DNA of 64,000 nt. It comes from Verrucomicrobiaceae bacterium (GTDB lineage: Bacteria; Verrucomicrobiota; Verrucomicrobiia; Verrucomicrobiales; Verrucomicrobiaceae). Shown piece after piece: positions 19,652-28,010 of this stretch (its first letter is position 1; the number at the start of each line of letters is the position of its first letter). The stretch lies in contig JADJPW010000001.1 in the NCBI GenBank assembly GCA_016713035.1, positions 930,001 through 994,000 of the forward strand. Direction: 5' to 3'. The notes under the pieces were generated by a model. That model worked only from the letters and a program-made list of their open reading frames with translations, did not search any database and was not told the DNA's origin. The translations under genes were made by a program, and so were the position numbers.

Positions 19652-21592
19652 TCATAGATTCATCGCTTGCAGCAAACGAGTCACCTCAGGATCACCTGGG
19701 AGCAACGTTTGGGCATGCCGAAGATGCTCTGCGGCTCGATCTCGGTGCTGATAATGGTGGTAAACGACGCCTAAAAGGCGGTGACTCAGGAAGTGATCTG
19801 GCCGCTGTGAGACGATCATTTTCAGAATGGTAACAGCCTCATCCAATTTACCCATCCCTGCCAGAGCTGCCGCTTGATTGTAGTGTATCGTGGCCTCTCT
19901 CCTGAGTTCCTCCTTTTCGAGCATGTGCTGAGTGGTCTCAACACAGTCATCCCACCGCTCCATTTTGAGCAGGATGCTTGTTAGGTTCACCCTCGCAGCT
20001 ACAAAGCGCGGCTCGAGCTCTACTGCCTGGCGAAAGCTCCTCTCTGACTCTGCCAACAGTCCGGCCTCTGCCTGTGCGACCCCAAGATTCGACCATGATT
20101 CAGAACGCTCAGGCCCCACCAACACCGCATTCGTCCATAAGCTGATATTGGTGCGCCACACCTCATTTCGCATGCAAGTCGCGATGGAGAGCCCCAGGAC
20201 CGCTGCGGCGACGCCTACCGTCACCATCCATTGCCGCCTAAGACCCCTCAAACAGACTGCGTCTCGCAGACGATCCAACACACACGCAATAAGTATGAAA
20301 ATGCCGATTGAGGGCAAGTAGGTGCGATGCTCTGAGATGAGATCTGGCAGTGGCACAGGCCCTGAGGAGATCATTATTATAGCGAAAAACCAGCACAATG
20401 ATGCCCACGCAAGTAAAGCACGGTGATCAGCTTTACTGCTCACACGTAGCCCCCACCACCTCCACCATGCTATCGCAGTGACGAGTACACCTAGCAAAAG
20501 CCCAGAGCGCAGCACGGGCCATTGCCACATAGATTCATACGATGGCCAATAGGGCAGCACATTTTGGCCCGTTGGCCAAAGTAGCAGCCGTAGATACTCC
20601 ACTACCACGGTCAATTGCGTGAGGGGATACTCCATTCGTCCCCATGGCATATCTGTGCGATTCAGCACATTGAGTGCTCGCCAGGGACTCCAGTCATGCT
20701 CATGAAGAGCAGCAGAGCTCGCCATAACGAGGAGTGGAACGAGTGGCAGGCACAGCAAGAGTGGCAACCCACGCCAAAGAGCTCTACGAAGTGGCGAACC
20801 GATCACCAACCAGTCCAGCATCACCGCTATGACCGGCACCATCACAGCATCCTCCTTTGTAAGCATGCTCGCTATGGCACAAAGCACTGAAGCAAACCTC
20901 CACCACACACGGCGAGTTGCGCTCCCCTCTCCTTCCCTTGTGAGTGAGATCACATGCAATAGCACGGCCAACAGGAAAAAGGTAGCCCCCATCGATGTGA
21001 ATCGCTGGATGATATACGTCACGGACTCCGTTGCCAGTGGGTGAACGGTGAAAAGCAGCGCTGATACACTCGCGATGAAGAACGGTGATGCCCCCTGCGG
21101 CCATCGATTGCGTTGCGCCATGGCTTTCGCCAACTGCATCACCAGTTGGAATAAAAAACAGCCATTGAGGGCATGAAAGAGTATGTTCAGCACCCGGAAT
21201 CCCCAAGGATCGAAACCACCAGCCAATATAAAATTCAAATACAGCGTCGCATAAGCTAAGGGGCGTAAGGCAATGTTTAGAGATAGATCAGGATCGAGTC
21301 CCTGGGACTTTGCCATTAAGACGAATGCGTTAAAATCTGTGAAAAACGGCATCGTCCCAAATTCCTTGAAAAACGGGTTCTCCCGCATGTAAAAATAATC
21401 ATCGAAGACGAGTGGGAAATGCGCTGTCCAGCCATACAGAGCCGCACATAAAGTCACGATAACTGCTGCCATTCCCCATTCATGCGATTTGGAAACGCTT
21501 TGGCACGGCACACTCACCGCTACCACATTTACTTCGGGTAGCTCCAGGTTTCCTCGCTTCACAGAGGCACGGTTGCGCGATTTTTTGGCCAT
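19652..21592 (-). CDS. GT-C-type membrane glycosyltransferase with C-terminal TPRs (TMTC-like)
   Basis: This polytopic membrane protein is about 646 residues long from the Met at 21592; a longer start at 21661 exists. After the first helix comes YGWTAHFPLVFDDYFYMREN, in which the DD pair in the first periplasmic loop resembles the acidic pair of GT-C enzymes such as PMT and TMTC. About ten helices follow, including HPLATESVTYIIQRF and PLPDLISEHRTYLPSIGIFI. Three to four TPRs make up the last 180 residues (SWSNLGVAQAEAGLLAESER, ATIHYNQAAALAGMGKLDEA). TMTC proteins O-mannosylate other proteins; that activity is inferred here from architecture. A full-length paralogue is at 36798 and a truncated one at 21736. 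The DNA looks less GC-rich than the surrounding housekeeping genes. Confidence 0.78.
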   Translation of the reverse strand: MAKKSRNRASVKRGNLELPEVNVVAVSVPCQSVSKSHEWGMAAVIVTLCAALYGWTAHFPLVFDDYFYMRENPFFKEFGTMPFFTDFNAFVLMAKSQGLDPDLSLNIALRPLAYATLYLNFILAGGFDPWGFRVLNILFHALNGCFLFQLVMQLAKAMAQRNRWPQGASPFFIASVSALLFTVHPLATESVTYIIQRFTSMGATFFLLAVLLHVISLTREGEGSATRRVWWRFASVLCAIASMLTKEDAVMVPVIAVMLDWLVIGSPLRRALWRGLPLLLCLPLVPLLVMASSAALHEHDWSPWRALNVLNRTDMPWGRMEYPLTQLTVVVEYLRLLLWPTGQNVLPYWPSYESMWQWPVLRSGLLLGVLVTAIAWWRWWGLRVSSKADHRALLAWASLCWFFAIIMISSGPVPLPDLISEHRTYLPSIGIFILIACVLDRLRDAVCLRGLRRQWMVTVGVAAAVLGLSIATCMRNEVWRTNISLWTNAVLVGPERSESWSNLGVAQAEAGLLAESERSFRQAVELEPRFVAARVNLTSILLKMERWDDCVETTQHMLEKEELRREATIHYNQAAALAGMGKLDEAVTILKMIVSQRPDHFLSHRLLGVVYHHYQHRDRAAEHLRHAQTLLPGDPEVTRLLQAMNL

Positions 21593-21735
21593 AATCGAGC
21601 TGAGAATGCCATGAACGACCTCCCATCTGCAAAAGACTGCCGCAGCCCGTCTGGGCACCACTCGCGTGGCAATTCAAAACACGACAGTGTAGCAAAATGC
21701 ATTTCATTATTGACCAGCTTTTGCCTACAGCTCGG

Positions 21736-22384
21736 TTAGTAACTGGCCTGCAGCACCTCCGCGACCAAAGGATCACCAGGCTCCACTTCATTTGCACGAG
21801 TGAGATAATGCCTTGCCTGCGACATCTCTTTTTGAGCATGATGGACAATTCCCAAGAGCTTGAGGGCTTTAAAATGCTGTGGATTGTACTGGAGGATGCG
21901 GTGTAGCCACTTCGCCCCTTCCCCGGTCTTGCCAGTGCAAGCCAGGGCAAAGCCTAGATGAGCATATACAATCAGGTCATGCTCCATACGCGGAGGCTCC
22001 ACCACGATTCTCTCACACTCATCCACACAATCCTGCCAGCGTCCTAATTTTGCAAAACGCTGGGCTCGATTGTATCTGGTCAAAAAAATGTCCAGGGCGC
22101 ATTCAACCGCATGATTGTAGCTTTCTAGGGCTTTCTCATTCATCCCCGCTCTCGCCTGTAGTGTCCCCAGATTCAGCCAAGCCACAAACTTCTTAGAGCT
22201 TTGAGCCGTCGCATCGGACCAAAGGGTGATCTCATCGGACCATACGTTATTCCTCAGGCAAGTCGCTACCGCCAGAGATGCAGCAGCTACACTCACAATA
22301 CCGCACTTCATCAGTCGCAGAATCAACGGAAAACCGCACACCTGCCCCACTAGCCAGTCCACCAAAACGCAGACAAAAATAAAA
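21736..22384 (-). pseudogene. C-terminal fragment of a third TMTC-like protein, cut by ISL3
   Basis: Only the last about 215 residues remain: the end of the helical domain (FIFVCVLVDWLVGQ, then AAASLAVATCLRN) and three TPRs (AWLNLGTLQARAGMNEKALE, ending PGDPLVAEVLQASY). It aligns residue for residue with the C-terminal part of the protein at 36798 (SIGIFIFIAALLDRLVE, AACLAVATCQRN, PGDPLVAEVLAACP). At 22385 the reading frame runs into the terminal inverted repeat of an ISL3 element. The missing 5' two-thirds is not found on the other side of the insertion-sequence cluster, so a deletion accompanied or followed the insertion. It may still be transcribed but lacks the catalytic half. Confidence 0.82.
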
Positions 22385-23153
22385 AGGTTCTTCGCGGGCT
22401 TTAGTGGGTGTGGGAAGGCTTGAGATCTAGTCTGCCGCAATGGAAGAGGATGCGCACGCGGTAGTTGGCGAATGAGCGGAAGCCTCTTGCCGCGCTTTTG
22501 ATCGCCTGGATTCGACTATTGACTCCCTCGCTCGCTGCGTTGGTGATGCGGTGCTTGACCTAGTTGAGTATCTCCTGCCAGTGCGCGTCGATGAGCCGTG
22601 CTACCTTCTTGATAGGCTCCAGCCTGCTGCTCATGACTGCTTTGCGCCAACCTTTGTAAAACCGCTCCGCCGCTCCGGCATAGAGGTAGTTCCAGAAGTG
22701 GCGGAAGTCTTCCTTGTAGTGCCACGCTCGGCTGGTTTTCAGATCCAGCTCGTGCAGCTTGCGAAAGCTCACTGCCTCGCTGCTACGCTTGTCGGCATGG
22801 GTGCGCAGCCATTGGTATTTGCTCCCTTTGAGTGTGTCATCCCCCAGACCCATGAGCCTCTTGTGCTCGTCTTTGCGCACGCGGTCCACCGCTGCGTTGA
22901 GATGGGCGCTGATGTGATAGCGGTCATGCACGATGTCGGCTTCCGGCAGCACTTGCCGTGCGGCTTTAAGATAAGCGTCCCACATGTCCATGGCCACGGC
23001 TTTGATTCGGCGACGATGGCTTTCGGGGATCTGCTCCAGCAGCGCGACGGCGTCTTCGTGCTTGCGCCCGTGCACCACCTCAATCACGCGAGCAGATCCT
23101 TCACTGAGATCATTGAGTGTGGTGATGTAGTCGTGGCCGCTGCCAAAGCTCTT

Positions 23154-23213
23154 TTGCCTCGCTACGCTCGCCCTACGGGCAGCCTGCGGCTGGCTATCTC
23201 CGCTGCGCTTCGG
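23154..23213. repeat. 60-nt palindromic in-frame insert in ISL3 transposase
   Basis: This stretch contains short palindromes (GCCCTACGGGC and AGCCTGCGGCT). It codes for about 20 residues (PKRSGDSQPQAARRASVARQ) lying exactly between the DE and KSFG of the conserved transposase motif. It keeps the frame open. It looks like a small REP-type palindromic element inserted in the gene. Part of it (CTCGCCCT, then CGGGC) resembles the insert at 25786-25875. Confidence 0.5.
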
Positions 23214-23633
23214 TTCATCCATCCCTGCATACTCAAAACCATCTAGGCTGCGCCTCACCAGTCCACGCTTCACTGCCCGCTCCATGAGCCGATGTGCGCC
23301 TTCCCAGCCGATGCGCAGCAGTTCGCACGCTTCGCGGGTGCTCGCCGCGCTTTGTAGCACGGCAACGCCAAACGCCTCAAACATCCAGGTGAAGGGTGAG
23401 TGTTTGCCCGCCCATGGCACCTCGATGGTTTTAACACCGCAATGCTCGCACTGACAGCGCGGCACGCGGGTTCGCAGGCTCGGTCTCAAACTGCATGGTG
23501 TCGAGATGCCGCCACTTCCTCTCCGGGGCGTGATCGAAGATGCTGCAACGCCTCTGGCATCCAGGACAGATGACCGCCAAGCCACCTCTGTGTCGAAGCC
23601 TGATACAAACCGTGCGTGCCTCCAAACTTACTA

Positions 23634-24739
23634 ATCCGGTAAATAGATAGCACGCATTATGAGGATGTGGTAATGGTGCGTCCGCATGAAAGAAGACGGA
23701 CGCAAACTAAGCAAGGAACAACAGGTGGAAGCACGTCGCCGGGCGATGCTGCTGGCCAAAAAAGGCTGGAGTGAACATGACATTGCCGAGGCGGTGGGGG
23801 TGCATCCCCGCACTGTCCAGCAGTGGAAGCGGCACCAGCGCCAACACGGCACCGCAGCCCTGCTGTGCGACGAGCGCGGCAGGAAACATGGGGATAAACG
23901 GCTCATGAGCGCCGAGCAGGAGAAGGAAGTGCGCAGGCTCATCACCGACAGGTTGCCCGAGCAGTTGAAGCTGCCCTTTGCACTATGGACCCGCAAAGCT
24001 GTCGCCCAACTGCTGGACAAGCGCTTCGGGCTCAAGCTGCCCATGCGCACCATGGGGCTGTATTTGAAGCGCTGGGGGTTCACACCCCAGAAGCCATTGA
24101 AGAAGGCCTACGAGCAGCGACCCAAGGAAGTCCAGGCGTGGCTGGAGCAGAAGTATCCGCAGATCGCAGCTCAGGCCAAGGCGGAAGGGGCCGAGATCTA
24201 TTGGGGTGACCAGACCGGGGTCAACAACCAGCCCAATGCCGTGAGAGGCTACGCACCACGCGGAGAGACGCCCGAGATAAAGCAGATGTCCAAGCGCTTT
24301 GGTAGCTCGATGATGAGCGCGGTGAGCAACCGGGGAGTTCGCGGTGGATGGTTTACAAAGGGGCACTGGACGCGCGGCTTCTCATCCGCTTTTGGAGCGG
24401 ATGGTTCGCTCGATGCAGGGGCGCAAAGTGTATCTCATCCTCGACAACCTGCGGGTGCATCACAGCAAGCCGGTGAAGGAGTGGCTGGAGCAGCATCAGG
24501 AGCAGATCGCGGTGCATCACCTGCCCAGCTACAGTCCAGAGCTCAATCCCGACGAGAGGCTCAACCGTGCGCTGAAAAGCAAACTGGGAGTGCTACCCGC
24601 CGCCCGGAGTGAGCGGGAGCCGCAAAAGCAGATCATCGGCCAGATGCGCTCATGCCAGAGGCTGCCAGAACAAGTCCGTGCCTTCTTTAAATCTGCCTCA
24701 ACCCAATATGCAGCTTGATGTGCTATCTTAGTGCCGGAT
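23634..24739 (+). mobile_element. IS630-family insertion sequence nested in ISL3
   Basis: It is flanked by TA duplications (23632-23633 and 24740-24741), the IS630/Tc1 signature. The terminal repeats TAATCCGG...AGATAGCAC (23632-23653) and GTGCTATCT...CCGGATTA (24720-24741) match over about 22 bp with a few mismatches. Removing the element and one TA restores an open ISL3 frame (EVKLLVSLEA), which proves the boundary to the base. Confidence 0.9.
23686..24718 (+). pseudogene. IS630-family transposase, two frameshifts
   Basis: The N-terminal helix-turn-helix (HDIAEAVGVHPRTVQQWKRH) is followed by a winged-helix part. The DDE catalytic domain has first Asp in IYWGDQTGV, second Asp in YLILDNLRVHHS and Glu/Asp in SPELNPDERLN. 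Two single-base losses interrupt it. One is near 24340, after SAVSNRG, where the frame reading RWMVYKGALDARLLIRF starts. The other is at the T-run 24390-24393, after which FLERMVRSMQ resumes in a third frame. The usual two-ORF programmed frameshift of some IS630 elements would need only one shift, so decay or sequence error is more likely. It lies wholly inside the ISL3 transposase gene. Confidence 0.82.
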
Positions 24740-24884
24740 TAATAGCTTCACCTCCTGCACCTCCCAGTCTTTGTCGAGGCCGAGGAGTAGATGATAGTGC
24801 TGTTGCAGGCTTTGATCGTGCGGCATTTATCCTCTTTACCCCAACTTCTTCACCCATCAAAACCCGCGAAGAACCAGTCAGATA

Positions 24885-25501
24885 CCCCCGGCAAAGCCGG
24901 GGGCTTGTAATATGTTAACCGCTCAAAGCGGGTTGTTCTGTGCTTGGGGCCGCCAGTAGGCGGCTAGGACCCGTTGAACATCTCTAGTTGTTCGAGACGC
25001 TTATCCTCCTGCTCCTGGTTTTGAATGTACGCTCGCACCCCCGCTTCATCTCGACCCACCGTTGAGACGAAGTAGCCCCTCGCCCAAAAGTGTTGCCCCA
25101 CGAAGTTTCGTCGTCGTCCGCCATATGCCCGTGCCAGATGTATCGCGCTCTTGCCCTTGATGTAGCCTACCACCTGCGATACCGCATACTTCGGCGGCAC
25201 GCTCAGCAGCATATGCACATGATCCGGCATCAGATGGCCTTCCTCCACGCGGCATTCTTTCTGCTCCGTAAGCGATCTGAATACCTCACCTAAATATGGA
25301 CGCAGCTCTTTGTAGAGCACTTTGCGCCGACATTTCGGGATAAAGACCACATGATATTTACATTCCCATTTCGTATGATTTAAACTTTGTTGTTCCATTG
25401 ATTTGCTTGGTTTTGTGTCACTTTGAGCGGTCACACATCACCAGCCATCCGGGGACTCCCGGAACTGTCAAACTCTGGGAGTCCCCCAGCAAAACTGGGG
25501 G
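24885..25501 (-). mobile_element. IS200-type element with subterminal hairpins
   Basis: The single tnpA gene is bracketed by two similar hairpins: CCCCCGGCAAAGCCGGGGG (24885-24903) and CCCCCAGCAAAACTGGGGG (25483-25501). An extra CTCCC/GGGAG pair lies at 25456-25481. There are no terminal inverted repeats, as expected for IS200/IS605. Exact cleavage sites cannot be fixed by eye. Confidence 0.7.
24964..25434 (-). CDS. tnpA: IS200/IS605-family TnpA, HUH-Y1 transposase
   Basis: This single-strand transposase cuts and joins at subterminal hairpins. The family core is complete. HTKWECKYHVVFIPKCRRKV comes at the N-terminus and the HUH metal site is in MPDHVHMLLSVPP. The WARGYFVSTVGRD segment is next, followed by the helix YIQNQEQEDKRLEQL with the nucleophilic Tyr. 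The Met at 25398 (MEQQSLNHTKW) matches the family's usual length better than the annotated 25434. No accessory tnpB is present, so this is an IS200-type rather than IS605-type element. The gene appears intact and potentially active, unlike the two neighbouring transposases to its left. It is immediately adjacent to the IS1380 element. Confidence 0.92.
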   Translation of the reverse strand: MTAQSDTKPSKSMEQQSLNHTKWECKYHVVFIPKCRRKVLYKELRPYLGEVFRSLTEQKECRVEEGHLMPDHVHMLLSVPPKYAVSQVVGYIKGKSAIHLARAYGGRRRNFVGQHFWARGYFVSTVGRDEAGVRAYIQNQEQEDKRLEQLEMFNGS

Positions 25502-25521
25502 TTTTCCTGGATAAACCCGGA

Positions 25522-26916
25522 TTATGCAATTGAGTAAGCGAACGGCGGTGGGCGAGCCTCGATTTGGCGGAAGATAGCGTCCATCCAGGGACGTTTTTTG
25601 CCAGGCAGTGAGAGCTTGAGCACTCGCTTTCGAGCGTGTTGTCTGACCCAACCGCCTATTGCAAAGCAATAGGATCGCAGCGTCACCAAGGTGGCTTGAT
25701 TGTGACTGTTGAGTCCAAAATGCCGGAACAGACTCATCAGATTATAGGCCACCATGATGAAGCGGAACGAGGCCTCCTTGGCCCAAAGCCGAGCTGCCCG
25801 GCGGGCAGCGAGACAGACTGCACGCAGTGCAGCCCGCAGGGCGAGGGAGCCGTGAGGCGGCGACCGAGTCAACTCCTGCAGGCAGAACGCGTCGAGGCCG
25901 AAGTCTTGCTTCAACTCTTTGATCCTGTTCTCGCAGTCGGCCCGAGTGTTGTAGATGTACCATATCTGATCGAGCGGCAGGTCGAGATTGGTCACATACA
26001 GGCTAAAGCGGTAGTCGGGCAGGTCGTCGAAGAGCAACTTGCCTCCGGCCTGTGAACGGCGACTGATCTGCTTACGCACCACAATGTGCCGACGCGCCTT
26101 GGTCTTCGGATCGGCTGACTGATGCCGCCACTCTTTGACTGCGATGCCGGGGCAGATTTCCACCCAGTCCTTCATGCCGTGGACCTCGTTCTTGATGTTG
26201 GAGTAGGCCCGCGCGGCGATGATGTAGTTGAGGCTGCGCTCTTCCAACGCGCTCAGGATTTCGTCAGTATAAAAACCGCTGTCGCCACGCACGAGGCCCA
26301 CCTTCACTCCCGCGAGCGCCTCATCGAAAGTCTCGCGCATGAACTCGACGCAATTGGAGCACGCTGCCGTGTTGCCCGGGCGCAGCCATGCGTTGGCTAC
26401 CATGCGTGTCTGGCTGATGAAGGCCATGAGCGGATGGTGCGAGTTGCGCCCTTTGCGGTTGGGGTTGTAGCCCTTGGCAGCGCCTTCCTGGCTGCCATCG
26501 CGCGTGATGACCGTGCTGTCGAAGTCCACCGTCACTGCTCCCACGTTGATTTGCGCAAAGAACCACTTCTGTAATGCTGGGAACACCACCGTGTTGCGTG
26601 CCTGAGAGAACTTGCCGAAGAATCGGCTGTAGGTGCTTTGGCTCGGCAGGCTCTCATAGCCAAAAATGGCTGCGAGCGTTTGATCCTGGCGCAACCAATC
26701 GCAGTGGATGTAGCGACTGGCTCCCGTCCAGATGCTGAGCCAAAAGCTTTCGATGATCTGCACCGGATCATACGCTCGATTCGACCCGCCTTGAGGCAGA
26801 TCCAAGGTGGCCAGATGTTCGCGGATACCAGTCTGATCCACAAAACGCTTCATCAACGCCATGCCGCCAAAGGGCGTCACAGGCTTGTCGGAGTATTCAA
26901 TCGGTAGATTCACCAT
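25522..26916 (-). CDS. IS1380-family transposase (DDE)
   Basis: This full-length transposase has DDE residues in TVDFDSTVITRDG, VRGDSGFYTDE and RADCENRIKELKQDFGLDAF; the last is a diagnostic IS1380 signature. The Met at 26916 (MVNLPIEYSDKPVTPFGG) is the likely start, and 26958 is an upstream alternative. About 30 residues (ELTRSPPHGSLALRAALRAV and on, 25786-25875) interrupt the usual junction between FCLQ and WAKEASFRFIMVAYNLMSLF. This is a palindrome-rich, in-frame insert similar in style to that in the ISL3 transposase. Whether the insert abolishes activity is unknown. The frame is otherwise open from end to end. Confidence 0.9.
   Translation of the reverse strand: MVNLPIEYSDKPVTPFGGMALMKRFVDQTGIREHLATLDLPQGGSNRAYDPVQIIESFWLSIWTGASRYIHCDWLRQDQTLAAIFGYESLPSQSTYSRFFGKFSQARNTVVFPALQKWFFAQINVGAVTVDFDSTVITRDGSQEGAAKGYNPNRKGRNSHHPLMAFISQTRMVANAWLRPGNTAACSNCVEFMRETFDEALAGVKVGLVRGDSGFYTDEILSALEERSLNYIIAARAYSNIKNEVHGMKDWVEICPGIAVKEWRHQSADPKTKARRHIVVRKQISRRSQAGGKLLFDDLPDYRFSLYVTNLDLPLDQIWYIYNTRADCENRIKELKQDFGLDAFCLQELTRSPPHGSLALRAALRAVCLAARRAARLWAKEASFRFIMVAYNLMSLFRHFGLNSHNQATLVTLRSYCFAIGGWVRQHARKRVLKLSLPGKKRPWMDAIFRQIEARPPPFAYSIA
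25786..25875. repeat. 90-nt palindromic in-frame insert in IS1380 transposase
   Basis: It contains the palindromes GCTGCCCGGCGGGCAGC (8-bp arms) and CTGCACGCAGTGCAG, and the hairpin GCCCGCAGGGC. It inserts about 30 Ala/Arg/Leu-rich residues within the conserved C-terminal domain without breaking the frame. On the minus strand CTCGCCCTGCGGGCTGC resembles CTCGCCCTACGGGCAGC in the ISL3 insert at 23154-23213. Confidence 0.5.
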
Positions 26917-27131
26917 CACGGTGATTCTGCCACACGCGTCAATCCCTCGTAGTAACACCCCCTCGCTTCACTCCAGCTACTCTATTGCATTATCCAGGTT
27001 AAATAATGAAGGGGTCGAATAGTGCCCATTCGACTTCGCTCACATCGCTGGGGTAGTGACGTTCCATCCTCCGCCTTACACTCAATTATGGCCGCTCACA
27101 TCTTTTAACGGACAGGCTCTAAAAAGTGGAC

Positions 27132-27950
27132 TCAGGCCAGTGAGATCACGCTGACTTTGAGCTCGGTGCAGAGTCGCAGCACCTCATCGCGGCCGAGGAT
27201 GAGGGTCATGCCGGCTTCCACGGCGATGAGATCGACTCCCGCAGCTGCAGCGGTGCGGATGGTGTCTGGACCCACGACGGGGACATCAAAGCGCATGTCT
27301 TGATTGGGCTTCGACACCTTCACCATCGTCGCGCCACCGCGTCCGAGGGCTCCGCCGCGCTTTACGGCCTCATTGGTGCCTTCAAAGGCCTCCACGGCCA
27401 GTACGGTGCCGTTTTTTACCACCACGGTCTGCCCGATGTCGAGGCGGCTACTTTCCTTGGCAATTTTGAAACCATATTCCGCGTCTTCTTGACGCCGTTT
27501 TTTGATTTGCGGCCCCGCGACGTGGCCGGCGCTGGGCATCAGGTTTTCGAGGAAAGTCGTCGCTGGGAGCAGGGTGATGCCATCTTTGGCCATTTCGCTG
27601 GCGATGCCGCCAAAGAGCGTTTCCGCGTTACGCTGCTTCAGTTTCGCCATCATGATCAGCGTGCGCAGATCTGGCCGTAGGTCGAAAAGGTTCTTTGGGG
27701 CGATCTGGCCCACCATGACGGTTTGGGTCACGCCCTGCTTTTTGAAGAAAGAAATCATCTTTCCGAGCTGCCCGACGCGGAACCACTCGATGGCGTCCAC
27801 CATGCCGGCCAGCTCCGGCTTCGTTTCATTGGTAAAGGCCGCTGCGACGAGTTTCTTCACGCCCGCCTTCCGTGCCGCATGGACGAAGGTCTCCGGGTAA
27901 ACGCCGTTTCCGGCGATGAGGGCGATGGTATCGAGATTCGGGGCGATCAT
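27132..27950 (-). CDS. lpxI: UDP-2,3-diacylglucosamine pyrophosphatase LpxI
   Basis: LpxI hydrolyses UDP-2,3-diacylglucosamine to lipid X plus UMP, an early cytoplasmic/peripheral-membrane step of lipid A synthesis that other bacteria perform with LpxH. The 272-residue length fits the family. Recognisable segments are LIAGNGVYPETF, MVGQIAPKNLF, the central GITLLPATTFLENLMPSAG, KNGTVLAVEAFEGTNEAVKR and DVPVVGPDTIRTAAAAGV, with the C-terminal VEAGMTLILGRDEV. It ends 134 bp before the insertion-sequence cluster. The presence of lipid A synthesis agrees with a Gram-negative-type envelope. The next gene starts 60 bp away, and no other lpx genes are in view. Confidence 0.93.
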   Translation of the reverse strand: MIAPNLDTIALIAGNGVYPETFVHAARKAGVKKLVAAAFTNETKPELAGMVDAIEWFRVGQLGKMISFFKKQGVTQTVMVGQIAPKNLFDLRPDLRTLIMMAKLKQRNAETLFGGIASEMAKDGITLLPATTFLENLMPSAGHVAGPQIKKRRQEDAEYGFKIAKESSRLDIGQTVVVKNGTVLAVEAFEGTNEAVKRGGALGRGGATMVKVSKPNQDMRFDVPVVGPDTIRTAAAAGVDLIAVEAGMTLILGRDEVLRLCTELKVSVISLA

Positions 27951-28010
27951 TCGGGAATTCTGGCCGGATTCATCGCCGCACTGGTGGGCGGCTTCAACGC
28001 AGAATCCTGA

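Larger units (their letters stand above)
22400..24826 (-). pseudogene. ISL3-family transposase, disrupted
   Basis: The DDE-type transposase starts at the ATG at 24824-24826 (MPHDQSLQQHYHLLLG). It is split at codons EVKL/L by the nested IS630 and resumes at 23631 with VSLEART. It contains the zinc-finger N-terminus (CPGCQRRC, CEHCGVK), the catalytic segment (MDE...KSFGSGHDYITTL), MDMWDAYLKAA and RITNAASEGVN. Besides the insertion, there is a frameshift at 23477-23478 (GAGCCTG for GAGCTG) and an amber codon at 22557-22559, between EILN and VKHRITNA. The stop is at 22400-22402 after DLKPSHTH. A 60-nt in-frame insert (23154-23213) separates the conserved DE from KSFG. The copy is non-functional unless two of the lesions are sequence errors. 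Confidence 0.85.
22385..24875 (-). mobile_element. ISL3-family insertion sequence, interrupted by IS630
   Basis: The ends are marked by imperfect terminal inverted repeats. The left is GGTTCTTCGCGGGCTTTAGT from 22385; the right is GGTTCTTCGCGGGTTTTGAT read on the minus strand from 24875, both continuing GGGTG. Subtracting the 1,108-bp IS630 insertion leaves 1,383 bp, a normal ISL3 size. The 8-bp flanks (22377-22384 and 24876-24883) do not match, so no target duplication survives. This is consistent with rearrangement at one side. Confidence 0.82.
25516..26998 (-). mobile_element. IS1380-family insertion sequence
   Basis: Terminal inverted repeats are seen: CCCGGATTATGCAATTGAG at the left (from 25516) and CCTGGATAATGCAATAGAG on the minus strand at the right (from 26998). 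They have three mismatches in 19. The transposase stop codon lies inside the left repeat. The adjacent 4-bp flanks (25512-25515 and 26999-27002) are not identical, so I see no clean target duplication. Confidence 0.8.

Noticed and set aside
23686..24718. Programmed frameshift in the IS630 transposase
   Set aside because: Two separate shifts in different places are needed and no slippery site with a stem-loop is evident; degeneration or sequence error fits better.
24885..25501. Hairpins around tnpA as transcription terminators
   Set aside because: Both sit at the ends of the IS200 element in the arrangement expected for its cleavage hairpins; any terminator action would be secondary.
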